From an uncultured Saprospiraceae bacterium (GTDB lineage: Bacteria > Bacteroidota > Bacteroidia > Chitinophagales > Saprospiraceae), in assembly GCA_937941765.1 (NCBI GenBank), contig CALDGQ010000037.1:1-64000 (forward strand): a stretch of 64,000 nucleotides of DNA. Reading direction: 5' to 3'. The notes under the pieces are model-generated. The model was not told where the DNA came from. It did no database searches and saw only the letters and a list, made by a program, of their open reading frames with translations. The translations under genes and the position numbers were made by a program. The number at the start of each line of letters is the position of its first letter. The stretch's first letter is position 1. This document shows, piece after piece, positions 33,001 to 41,800 of this stretch.

Positions 33001-35501
33001 TAGACAATACGGCTGCAGTGACCGTAGTTGATGAGAATATTGAAGATATTGATTTTGGATACAACTATGCACCACCAACAGATACCAACAATCCAGCAGG
33101 AGCGTTAGGTGCAATTGGTGACTTCATTTGGAATGATGCAGATGGAGATGGCATGCAAGATCCGGGAGAAGCAGGAATCGGAGGCGTAACCGTCAATCTA
33201 TTGGATGATACAGGTGCGATTATCGCAACTACCACAACTGATGCAAGCGGACATTACATTTTTGATGATTTACCAGCAGGTGTATATAGTGTTGAGGTAG
33301 ATGATTCAACATTGCCGGCAGGATTTGTGACAACTCCTACAGGCGATCCTGATGGAGATGCAGACAATACAAGTGAACCAATTGTTTTAGGACCAGGTGA
33401 TATCTATTTAGATTTAGACTTTGGTTATAACAATCCAACTGGAAACGCAATTGGAGATCAAATTTACATGGATGCAGACGCAGATGGTATGTACAACCCA
33501 GCAACTGATTTACCGATTGAAGGTGTAACCGTTGCGTTGATTGATGATGCCAATGGAAATGGTGTTTGGGATCCAGGAGAATTATCAATCGCAACAACAA
33601 CTACCGACGAAAATGGCAACTATCTTTTCCCTGGATTACCAGATGGTAATTATATTGTTGCGGTTACTGATACAGATAATCTTACAGATGGAATGACCAA
33701 TACAGGTGATCCTGATGGAGGAATGGATGAAACTTCAGCAGTAACATTAGCCGGTGCAGATGATTTAGATCAAGACTTTGGATACACACCTGATGGGCAT
33801 GATTCAACACTTGGAATGATAGGAGATTTTGTCTTCTTGGATGCAGATGGTGATGATGCTTATACCGCTGGAGAATCTGGAATTGAAGGAGTAAAAGTAG
33901 AGTTGTTTGATAGCAATGGAGATTTAGTTGCGACCACATTTACCGACGTGAATGGTATGTACTTATTCGGAGGTTTAGATGCGGACACTTATACCGTGAA
34001 AGTTGATCCAACAACGCTTCCAGGTAGTGCTTCTATTCCAGCAGGTTTGACACCAAGTGTAGATCCTGATGGAGGCGCCGATAATGAGTCAACAGTTACC
34101 ATCGCACAAGGTGGAATTGATTTAGATCAGGACTTCGGATACAAAGCAATTACACCAAATACAATAGGTGGTACCATCTGGCAAGATACGGATGCAAATG
34201 GAACGCTTGATGAATCAGCTCCACAAAATTTTGCTGGTGTCACAGTAGTTCTCTACGACGATCAAGGAAATGTTGTTGGTACAACCGTTACAGATGCAAT
34301 GGGTAATTATTCTTTCCCTGGACTACCAGATGGAACTTACACAGTTGACATTACAGATGATGCGGGTGTCTTATCCGATTACTGGAAATCAGATGGAGCA
34401 CTTCCTGGTTCTGATAACAACTCACAGCCGGATGGAACGAATACAGTTTCCGTGTTTGGTGGTCAAACCGATACAACCTCTGATTTTGGTTATTATACAG
34501 CCGGGGCTGCAATTGGAAACTATGTTTGGAGTGATGATAATGGCGATGGAATACAAGATCCAGGAGAAGCAGGTCTTCCAGGTGTCGTAATTACTTTAGA
34601 AATTACTTTCCCTGATGGAACCATCGTCACGACTACTCAAACTACAGATGCAAATGGACATTACAGCTTCGATAATCTATTGTTAGACGAAGATTACAAT
34701 GCTGGTGGCGGTGGAGTTATGCCTACTTATACAGTATCTGCAGCGACACCGAGTGGTTATAACGTGACACTAATTGATGTCAATGGAAATGCTGATGACT
34801 TAGAAGATAGTGAAGATCCAGCTGGAGTAACAGCGATACCGACTCAAGGACAACAGAACACAACTCAAAATCCTGATCCAACAATGGAATTGGTAGTTGC
34901 GTCATATGACTTTGGGTTTGAACCAATTATTCTTCCAGTTAGTTTAACAGCATTTACTTATGAAGTTTCAAATTGTGATGTTGATCTTTATTGGACAACC
35001 GAATCTGAGACTAGATTTAGTCATTATGAAGTTGAAAAAAGTATAGATGGGAATATTTTCCAAACAATACGTACTGTTCAATCAACACAAGGTGATGGTG
35101 TCAAAAACTATAGCTTTACAGATGAAGACGCAGGAAAAACGAATTACTACCGACTTAAATTAGTTGATGTTGATGGAGGATTTGATTTCTCCAGAATACT
35201 AGAAGTCATGGTTGAATGTAACGAAGTGACAGCTGTTGCATTAAAGTTATTCCCGAATCCAATTACCAAAGCTGATGAAATATTGAATGTTACTTTCAAT
35301 AGTGCTTTCAATAGAACAGCAACAGTAAGTGTTTACAATGAATTAGGACAAGAAATTCTAACAACGCAATTGGAAGCATTCGTTGGTGGAAATGAATACA
35401 AGATAGAATTACCGAATTTACCAATTGGAAACTACTTATTCTCAATCACAACTGATGAGATTGGGACTATAGAAACAATTCCTTTTGTAAAAGTCGACTA
35501 A
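24036..35501 (+). CDS. Giant T9SS surface protein, paralogue of giant gene 2, two hexads
   Basis: A 3821-aa protein. The ATG at 24036 gives a signal peptide ending ...LASAQ at residue 43; an ATG at 24069 is an equally possible start with the same signal sequence. Residues about 44-2182 are a Cys-rich N-terminal module that aligns almost end to end with giant gene 2 and shares long identical blocks such as DGAPGYIYDIDILSAELSED. A discoidin-like stretch lies at about 1838-1958. Two A-F hexads follow (2183-2905 and 2906-3628), then a FnIII-like segment and a T9SS type A sorting domain from LKLFPNP (about 3736). It lacks the unknown C-terminal module of giant genes 2 and 5, which is the main architectural difference from its paralogue. 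The mature protein would begin with Cys, but ASAQC does not fit a lipobox, so a lipoprotein is unlikely. Confidence 0.88.
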   Translation: MTSLIYQNRLKMIYYHLKKRTSLFKFFFQILILVIAPFLASAQCPDVEIIPLKEVPGYPQLDQLNVCGDADTLSFIIYSGDLGRIVGYELQLNLPTGVEYGGYEFTTFGGTSVTNTNPDPCNPQFIVDDFQADSLIVVNIGVKANCNVDLSEILTVEYEFNYNFIDPMNVLHQCEDIVVGDAEYNSGIKTPVLNVLSGFTPAEVDVTDLNTDFCQTINISQDGLSSSLDEFLFEIIGLDLSGSLSISSITANSTHTVAHTYDAATMTTSAYIVGSMFVGNSIPGPDDEQFNTNEILDLEICYSVALCPSETSFTFDYRASYGCNEEECANSLKKTTLNIVPTGSLMPTATTAMISVPTLCGADGEIALTITNPNVSGESNNYTDLIVGFETCEKANLELTQLMIGGTTMPVNTFGWINDDLNIDFTALAAGNDIDGPGGLEDLDGDGVFDDIAPGTTISLSVFLGTVCGVDEPDPESCPINNCSFSQFYVNAKTNCGAAFSSYPTGLADMNIIYGPTAISNPNEYAIPVGNPNTAGYDFQQFGTSGASTQEVEFCYDFTSENFNGCAAGDIALQITFDGAPGYIYDIDILSAELSEDGGATYTQIANMATDTSWLAISDEKRQFTLDLGSDAASVCYKYVMEMDSLWCPPPAFWFGAQQVIETCNDAGCGPGGCEIVRACRTASFHGDAEKPNCDCVLKGDVRDMYRKNYGFTDASCATQLTRNDVTIADQNRYLPGDTMMLDYYFIITDDFAVNNLNLSRIAFDLWFSGSTGFLSSIPAMELYPNAEHSSILEFAVNKVGTSYANRQIVDLDILNGCNDGGYGFNHSYGEVPWDGTKHSCSNSSNDAYDATMLRTTIYNYKKVTDCGTWAPDGGDCLDEFLAYVNYEAGDTINFKYQIELMKNPNRVARDVAGIAQVPPSQSHTIGITGYIDFLDENGPASCITRYGNDCAVNPIFSGTWPGDISTHSDVTLNNCGGAIEHTFYMNSNVPLDWFNDEFRPVYDVTGVRDPLYTPMVYCGNSEVLNYNNGVPSSTTIAPDSSANLFCVPVAGYASDLCAVETGNSADLSWNPANAGAKALGLGNVMQDSMKLKYDFCLICPEPISATDYQIFFDYADISSRSFDYNCLTCANNAGQICTDLGYTSGQVWAQDIADSMFLVHNVAGPNVGIVDNRTPLQNVTAALGTGAGMLIASTTAAVSEEIQAIDICNPNTGDPANGLGGTVTVPSSVSLVNVYSDAGGTTVLTSTEIADDGINKIYSIDLGITALAASECMTIYVGTTMLFCPTPEEPPATICVAGVSGCAPAEVMEALSAAGGCGMNEICYTYITGEVGIQTEWFDHPVDPSLCEEITMSVLVKNVKETVLLDILSSFDLPPGMTVVPNSWEVAYPGGPTTIGTWISVPDPDVVSGNTYSYSDDDIWSVPAGTPIHTTGLEGISVANATADGNKVAFRFKVKTNCDEFLSGSVAKTETTASNPCEEGLLTTGITNSPPIVIDGADPVNFAQLIVLADPAELNCGATNNTFGITAINTSAYPTTDDVTTCITIPAGLTFVSNSVNVTQPAGYTIANVTETPIGDKLEVCFDTPTIGVSKSMKLTFEAAIDLTMECGDVLIGVDIKSKVEAVSCVPGPPTTCDVFVQNSINPEVTLKIQPPFIAENWTVYTECATGDDVSLYYEYEVNHNGPDAVNQGYTVDVYKDINGDQVINPAIDQLLGSDAGTFSVVDGATVLVSGNIEVANEDSCPVMLQVSYSSACACDTQEKYFDNIKLKSLSEFTEPISMCPGQCLDIEVCDFVSVTGDSIPSATDAVYAFSIDHSRANTYALPTPNGLSSIDFAAMNDGSLLDTETNFLLPEQSWNESGWIVADFGQPHNVTQITIGGGHVSGWSFAQGLAVYKGTPYVLEYSNDGNTWTDSGMTFKGGSDNVLLDVNVLPTPIAAQYWRMSSVGTFNWGVGEWSFQGEPIPFEGTSPITQVGNTVTVCVPDGVGEDIPWPVNFTTGTGDCSVTEVLEIWNTGDDRVTLGEDLVICGDECLDLEVELEGNGDLNGATYVWTPTTGLSDPTIADPEVCNLTADITYMVDVTLPGGCVKSDTIMIDHQDNPTPEPVTYAEICEEDGGPLTAVDGYAEYIWFEVIGTTEIQVAITMVNTYTTLYEGIYIYKAYDGVSPCPQVIGEIQAVAISCKYNIGNYIWVDEDGDGDQDAGESGIAGVTVYLYDDMGTVIDSTITDFNGGYLFENVPPGDYVVEVNTSTLPAGLDNETFDLDGNLDGSTPVTIVDEDNLDIDFGYNYAPPTDTNNPATGALGAIGDRIWNDANGDGVQDPGEAGIGGVVVNLLDADGNVIATTTTDAAGNYIFDDLPAGAYSVEVDDSTLPAGFVTAPTGDPDDDGDNTSEPIVLGPGDVYLDLDFGYNNPTGHAIGDQIYLDANADGIEDAGELPIEGVTVALIDDANGNGVWDPGELPIATTTTDENGNYLFDGVPDGNYIVAVTDTDNVLNGLENTADPDGGMDETSAVTLAGADDMDQDFGYTPDGHMAGDGMIGDFIFLDVNGDGMQDAGDAGLEGVVVNLYDGMGNLIATTTTDENGQYLFGGLDADTYTVEVDPTTLPNGGTGLTQSVDPDGTSDNTSTVMLAQGEINLDQDFGYEAPIPNTIGGTIWEDVDANGTLDDTAILFEGVTVVLYDDQGNVVATTVTDANGEYLFEGLPDGTYTVDVTDDAGVLADYWKSEGTNPGADNNSQVDTNTVSVSGGSTDTTSDFGYYNQPASLGNYVWIDDNNDGIQDATEDPLEGAVVTLDITYPDGTVVTLMTTTDADGFYSFDNLLLDEDYNMGGGGMMPTFELSVATPTGYMATVIDANGNADDLADSEDPAGTMANPTQGSNDTTTNADPTMESPEASYDFGFAPVIGYSIGNYVWLDEDGDGDQDAGEAGIGGAIVNLYDDMGTLIATTITDANGGYLFEDVPPGNYTVSVDPTSLPAGLDNQTYDLDGILDNTAAVTVVDENIEDIDFGYNYAPPTDTNNPAGALGAIGDFIWNDADGDGMQDPGEAGIGGVTVNLLDDTGAIIATTTTDASGHYIFDDLPAGVYSVEVDDSTLPAGFVTTPTGDPDGDADNTSEPIVLGPGDIYLDLDFGYNNPTGNAIGDQIYMDADADGMYNPATDLPIEGVTVALIDDANGNGVWDPGELSIATTTTDENGNYLFPGLPDGNYIVAVTDTDNLTDGMTNTGDPDGGMDETSAVTLAGADDLDQDFGYTPDGHDSTLGMIGDFVFLDADGDDAYTAGESGIEGVKVELFDSNGDLVATTFTDVNGMYLFGGLDADTYTVKVDPTTLPGSASIPAGLTPSVDPDGGADNESTVTIAQGGIDLDQDFGYKAITPNTIGGTIWQDTDANGTLDESAPQNFAGVTVVLYDDQGNVVGTTVTDAMGNYSFPGLPDGTYTVDITDDAGVLSDYWKSDGALPGSDNNSQPDGTNTVSVFGGQTDTTSDFGYYTAGAAIGNYVWSDDNGDGIQDPGEAGLPGVVITLEITFPDGTIVTTTQTTDANGHYSFDNLLLDEDYNAGGGGVMPTYTVSAATPSGYNVTLIDVNGNADDLEDSEDPAGVTAIPTQGQQNTTQNPDPTMELVVASYDFGFEPIILPVSLTAFTYEVSNCDVDLYWTTESETRFSHYEVEKSIDGNIFQTIRTVQSTQGDGVKNYSFTDEDAGKTNYYRLKLVDVDGGFDFSRILEVMVECNEVTAVALKLFPNPITKADEILNVTFNSAFNRTATVSVYNELGQEILTTQLEAFVGGNEYKIELPNLPIGNYLFSITTDEIGTIETIPFVKVD
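30582..32750 (+). repeat. SdrD B-like hexad, copy 1 of giant gene 4 (mosaic: beta B/C, alpha D-F)
   Basis: 723 aa, order A-F. B/C look beta-type (DAAGNYIFDDL, FGYNNPTGHAIGD, YIVAVTDT). D-F look alpha-type (LYDGMG, VSGGSTD, DANGNADDLADSEDPAG). The switch falls near 31600. Confidence 0.82.
32751..34919 (+). repeat. SdrD B-like hexad, copy 2 of giant gene 4 (mostly beta, mosaic B)
   Basis: 723 aa, order A-F. The start of B is alpha-like (GDFIW, DASGHYIFDDL, DPDGDADN), its end is beta-like (FGYNNPTGNAIGD). D-F are beta-type (KVELFDSNG, AIPTQGQQN). Domain C has an altered first loop (DADADGMYNPATD). Confidence 0.82.
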
Positions 35502-35526
35502 TTTTAAAATACTGAAAATTAAAAAG

Positions 35527-35560
35527 CCTCATTCCATTGATTTGGAGTGAGGTTTTTTTG
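35527..35560 (+). terminator. Rho-independent terminator after giant gene 4
   Basis: CCTCATTCCA pairs with TGGAGTGAGG (one G:T pair), followed by seven T residues. The stem resembles the terminator at 3252, suggesting that gene 3' ends were duplicated with the genes. Confidence 0.88.
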
Positions 35561-35633
35561 TGTCTTTATGCTAGGTGCTTAGCCGTAATTCCAAGGAAAA
35601 TTTTGCTTATTTCGAATTTCCCCAACATTTATA

Positions 35634-35640
35634 TGTCACA
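35634..35640 (+). promoter_or_regulatory. TGTCACA heptamer upstream of giant gene 5 (distal)
   Basis: Distal copy, 215 nt before the ATG, in the context ATATGTCACAAT. Confidence 0.3.
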
Positions 35641-35699
35641 ATTTGATTTCTTATCAGTCATATTCATATTTGTTCACATACTAAGGACCCTATTTCACC

Positions 35700-35706
35700 T
35701 GTCACA
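35700..35706 (+). promoter_or_regulatory. TGTCACA heptamer upstream of giant gene 5 (proximal)
   Basis: Proximal copy, 149 nt before the ATG and 53 nt before TTATTGTA at 35753. The layout nearly matches that before giant gene 3 (153 nt and 50 nt). Confidence 0.4.
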
Positions 35707-35848
35707 CACCAAAAGCAATAATTGCAATATGGCTCAAATTTGGAATTAACATTTATTGTAATAGAACATATCAAACGCTATTAAAAAGCCTTGCATTAAA
35801 CTAAAAGAATCAAACATTGCAGCTCATAATTTTATTCAAAATTAAACA

Positions 35849-38800
35849 ATGAGAAGAACCGAAATAGTTAAATCGATTTTATTATCGATTGGGTTAATAA
35901 GTATTCAAGTTTCGTTAGTGGCCCAACCATATAATCCATTTGTTTCTAACATTGATTATACGCCTGTGTCTGGAGGTGCAGGATTTGAGTGCGGTAGTAC
36001 AGTTCAGGTAAATTTTATAGCGGGTTTATCTACATTGCCAGATGCACCACTGATCACCAATGATTCAATGGGAATCAATATTTGTATAGAAGGGTTTGAT
36101 TGGAATGGAGTCAATCCAGCTACCGTTATTTCTGGTTCCTATTCAAACAATTTTAATTGGGTATTTTTATCAGGAACGCCATCTTGTATTTATGGTACAC
36201 AAAATCAATTATTATTAGGAAATACAACGGGAGACATCAATGTTGAATTATTAGTACCAATTGGATCAACTGCAGATTTAACGGTCGATGTAAATATTCA
36301 GCCAGCCGCATATATGGTTGGGACCAATGATCTTAGCGATGATACGATTAGTAATTTAACGCCTTCATTTTGTCCTTCATGTCCTTCAACAGTAAACTTC
36401 ACGATTCCTTCAATGAATACAAGTACTTGCGTTTGCAGTCCCGATGAAGGTTATATGGACTTTTCTTCAATTCCTTTTGCTAATGGTGCCAATCCAAGTG
36501 ATACCATTTTTAATATGTCTTGGACAGGTCAACCAGATGTAAATGTAATGTTTAATTCAATTAGCAGTGATGTTTGGGGATTAGATTTTCTGCCAAATTA
36601 TGTTAATGAACTACAACCAGAATACGAGCAATTTCTAAAATATGATAATAGCAGTGGGATTCCATATTTGAATCTTCGTGCACCAACAGATGAAATTGTA
36701 GAGGTAGTTTATGATTTCGAATATGCGCATCAAAATTTTGATTTACTCATCTATGATATTGATCGACATGATACATTAATGGTAGAAGCAAAAGATGCAT
36801 TTGGTAATCCAATTACAGACTTATCAAATTGGACTGTTTTATCTTATGGAGATTTAACATCTTATACAAAATTAAGTCCTGATCGTGGAAGTGATTGGGA
36901 TCCAACAATTGGACAGGTTAGTTATCCAACTCCTGGACAAGCATCGATTCCATTCATTGCATTGCGACCAGATGTTCCAATTTCTGAAGTGAAAATGATA
37001 TTTCAGGCAGGTCCAGTAGATGGTTTCAGTGAGGCATATTTAGGTTTGTACGGATGGGGTGCTTGTACTACTTCATTGGATGTCGATGTCGAATGGACTG
37101 GCACCTTGCCAACAGATGCAGTAGTTCGATTGGATGGCACCGATACTTATGTTGCAATTCCACCAACTGCTACTTCACCACATACCGTAAATTTTGAAGT
37201 ACTGGCCGATGGAGGGGTACATTCTATTTCAACTACCAACGCCAATAATGATTGTCAATATACTACTGGAGATTCATATCAAGCAGCCGTTTCTTGCCAA
37301 GAATTTTGTTCCATAACTTTTGCTCCAACCATTTCTCATGCAACAAGTTGTTCGGCCAATGATGGTGAAGTTATAATAACAGCCTCGGGTGGCTCAACAC
37401 CATATGAGTATAGCATAGATGCAGGTTTGACATGGCAATCTTCAAATACTTTTTCAAATTTACAAGGTAATTCAACAGTTGTAATTTCCGTAAGAAATAT
37501 AGAAGGAACTTGTCATGACAACAGGGTGCACGCAATTCATGCAAGAAATACTTTATTGCAATTGGGAGATGGGGTGATTGCGTGTAAACCAGATTCTACA
37601 GACGTCACCTTGGGAATTAAAAAAATTGAACCATTGGCATTATTTTATGAATTGGATTCCTTAGGTTATGATGTTTCGAATGCGATCCCAGAATCAACGG
37701 CTTTGCAAAATATGTGGACAACCGCAGATTTCGGTGGCTTTAAAATCTTTAGTACGGCCATTAATTCATATACAACAGATATTTATGCTGGTACTAGTAG
37801 TCTTTATGCATTGCACCAGCCATCTACTCCAAGCGTATATTCAATAGATGCCAATACAGCCGTTTCTACATTGTTAGTAGAATTGCCTGGAAATTATGGA
37901 TTAGGCGGAATAGAATATGATAGTTTGCATTTTCAAATTTTTGCTTCCAATCTAGATGATGGAAAGATATATAGAATTTCAGGCGCTGGAACTATTCTAA
38001 GTGAATTTGATCCATTAGCAGCGGATGATGGAGTAGTAGGACTTGCGCCAAGAGGAGAACGGGTTACTGGTGTTACAGTAAATTATAATGAAAACAGATT
38101 GTACTATAGTATTTGGTCGACTGATATTTCTGATACTGGAAATCCAAACACAATTCGTTCGGTTGGATTGACAGCCACTGGTGATTTTATTCCTGGAACC
38201 GATCAATTAGAGATTACATTACCGGTTTTAGAAACCACAAACGTTACTCCTTACAATTGGAGTATGCCAGTTTTTGATATACAATTCAACAATACAGGCA
38301 CGACGATGTTGTTGGCAGAATCTGGATTCAACAATTTATCAACAAGTCCGCATAAAAGTAGGGTTTTGCAATATGATGGAGCGAGTGCTTCTTGGGTGAG
38401 AGACAATACTTTGGCGCCTTTTAATACGGAACAAAAATTTGAATTGGGATTCATCAATGCCGGTTCAGGGGCAAGAGGCGGTGTTGCTTTTGCATATCAA
38501 AACACAGATGCGAATCAAACAATAGGAGATTACAATTATTTAGTTGCAACAGGTGATGCATTGACGGGATCAGATTGTGATAATTTTATAAGAGGATGTG
38601 CATATGGTTTAAATTATTTTGAAATGTCAGGTGGGAATCCAAATTCTTCCGTTATTTATGATGTAGATAATTATGTTTACAATGATGTGAATGATGTTCA
38701 AGACAAAGGATTTTACGGTGACATAGATATCGTTTTAGGTCAATGTGATTTGTTGCAATTTGATTTTGGCGATCTTCCTGATACCAATCTGGTTGCATCT

Positions 38801-41800
38801 TCTAACAATTATAATACAGAATTTCATCATGATGGACCGTATCATCAAATAGTGGATGGATTAGCAATTGGAATATTAGTAGATGCGGATAGTGATGCAA
38901 GACCTTCTTTACAATCAGATGGAGATGATTTAGATGGAATTGATGATGAAGATGGGATTTTCCTTTCCAACTCCAACCCTGCACCTGGCGAAACCATAAC
39001 CATCTCAATTCTTGCTTCCAATACAACTGGAAGTACAGCCCACCTAGAAGGTTGGATTGATTGGAATGGGAACGGAGATTTTTCAGACACTGGAGAGAAG
39101 ATATTAGATATAGATGATAGTGGTGGGTCAATGCCTTCATTTATGAATGTAACAGTACCTGTTGATGCAGTCGCAAATAAATTGTTGGGAAGTCGTTTTA
39201 GAATAAGCCATACAGATAACATGTTGCCTACAGGATTCCTGTCAGAAGGTGAGGTTGAAGAATATCCATTAGAAGTCCAAAGTATTAGTTACAAAATTGG
39301 AAATTATGTTTGGTTGGATGAAGATGGAGATGGAGACCAAGACGCTGGTGAGCCAGGAATTGGAGGCGTTCCCGTTTATTTGTATGACCTGCTTAGCAAC
39401 TTGATTGCATCGACGATTACGGATATGAATGGTGGCTATTTGTTTGAAGCAACACCAAGTACTTACTTAGTAGTTGTGGATGATACCAAATTGCCAAGTG
39501 GACTCAATAATCAAACTTTCGATAAAGATGGTGCATTGGACCATTCATTTATCGCTACTGTAAATGAAGATTTATTAGACGTTGATTTTGGTTATAATTA
39601 TGTGCCTGCAGTAGATACAAATAGTCCATTGATTGTAAATGGTGCAATTGGAAACAGAATATGGAGTGATGATGATTCAGACGGAATTCAAGATGCAGGA
39701 GAAGTTGGAATTGATGGTGTCAACATTTCTCTATTTGATGAGACAAATGCACTTATCGCATCGACAGCAACCAATTCAGTAGGCTATTATATTTTTGACA
39801 ATATTCCTGCAGGGGCGTATTTCGTTGAGGTAGATGATGCAAGTTTGCCAGCCAGATTTAACAATACACCTACGAGTGACCCTGACGGAGATGGAGACAA
39901 TACCACCGACCTATTTATCTTAGCTCCAGGAGATGTGATTTTAATAGAAGATTTTGGTTACAACGATCCTAGTTCTTTTGATATTGGCAACCAGATTTAT
40001 ATGGATGCCAATGTCGATGGAAGTTTTAATGTAGGAGAACTACCACTAGTTGGAGTGACAGTGGCTTTAATCGAAGATCAGAATAGCAATGGTGTTTGGG
40101 ATGTCGGAGAATTACCGATTGCAACGACAAGAACCAATTCATCCGGTGGCTATTTATTTACAGGAGCAGGAAGTGGTGATTACGTTGTTGTAGTTACGGA
40201 TACTGAAAATATTTTAGATGGACTCGAAAATGTTGCAGATCCTGATGGCGGAAATAACGGGTATGCAGGAGTTACGATTATTAATTTTAATAATTTGCTT
40301 CAAGACTTTGGGTATGCACCAGATGGGCATTTAGCAATGGACGGATTAATTGGAGATTTCGTTTTCTTAGATGCAGATAGAGACAATACACTAAGTGCGG
40401 CGGATTCGGGAATAGAAGGTGTAGAAGTAAATTTATATGATAGCGGTAATGCATTGTTGTCAACTGTTGAAACCGATGCAAATGGGATGTATTTGTTTGG
40501 TGTCCTATCTGCTGATACCTATCGAGTTGAAATAAATACTGCAACTTTGCCAACAGGGCTTCAAATTTCGGTAGATCCAGATGGAGGAACTCCTAATGAA
40601 GCTACTTTGACGCTAGCAAGTGGAGCGCACAATTTAGATCAAGACTTCGGTTATCAAGCTATTTCAGACAACACTATTTCTGGAACGATATGGAAAGATC
40701 TCGATGCTAATGGAACCTTAGATGAAATCAGTCCACTGTTTTTCGAAAATGTAACTGTTTTGTTAAAAAGTGTGAACAATAAAACAATTGCCACTGCAAC
40801 GACGGATACAAATGGAGATTATTCATTTACAGGTATACCAGATGGAGATTATATAATCGATGTGATTGACAATCAAGAAATTTTGAATGGTTATTGGAAG
40901 TCAAGTGGAATCAACACTGGAATTAATAACAACAGTCAGTTGGATACTTACTCAGTATCGATTAGTGGCGGAGTGACAAATGAAACAGCTGATTTTGGAT
41001 ATTTTATTGATCCAGCTTCCATAGGAAATAGAGTTTGGTTAGATAATAACAACAATGGTATTCAGGATCCAAATGAAACTGGAATGCCAAATGTAGTGGT
41101 AACGCTGCAAATAAATTATCCAGGTGGAGTAGTGGTAACTACAGATACAATGACGGATGCTTATGGTTATTATTCTTTCAATAATTTATTGTTAGATGAG
41201 GATTATGTAATTGGAAATGGTGGTGCCAATCCGGTTTATACTTTAAAAGTCAACACACCGCCTACGAATTTCTTAACGACTGTTCAAGATGTTAATTCAA
41301 ATGGCAATGACCAAGAAGATGCGGATAATATGACCGGTGTTTTTGCAATCCCATCGCAAGGAATGGAAAATGTTGTATTGTTAGAAAATCCACTTAATGA
41401 AGAAAATTATGCGTCCTATGATTTCGGATTGGCAATAGATTGTAGCGCGCCAGTAACCGAATATGCGATCACAGATGGAGCCATTTCTAATCCTGGACAA
41501 ACAACAGATTATTTTTACGGAGGAACAGCTCAAGATACACTAGGACTACAATTGCCATCGCACAATCCCGAAATGCAAGAATTTGGAATAATCAGAGCTG
41601 CAGATTATTGTGTGGATGGAACGTGGAGATACTACTACAATCCATTAGATGCGGATGAATATTTATTTGCAATTGAAAATGGAACCAATGTTACAGAGAT
41701 ACAATATATCGAGTTGAGAATAGAAGACATTCCTTCAAATAGATATGCTGTGAACGCAACGGATGCAACTTATGTTATGGCACGAGATTGGTATGTTAGA

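Larger units (their letters stand above)
35502..35848. other. Intergenic region between giant genes 4 and 5
   Basis: This 347-bp spacer holds a terminator, two TGTCACA heptamers (35634 and 35700) and TTATTGTA (35753). A 70-codon open frame at 35537-35749 overlaps the terminator and has no recognisable features, so it is not called. Confidence 0.55.

Noticed and set aside
10276..34919. Regular repeats considered as a CRISPR array or satellite DNA
   Set aside because: The repeats are in frame, protein-coding and diverged, with periods of about 350 and 2170 bp, so they are protein domain repeats.
35537..35749. 70-codon open frame in the spacer before giant gene 5
   Set aside because: It begins inside the terminator hairpin of giant gene 4, runs through both TGTCACA sites, has no domain or signal peptide of note and no convincing promoter.
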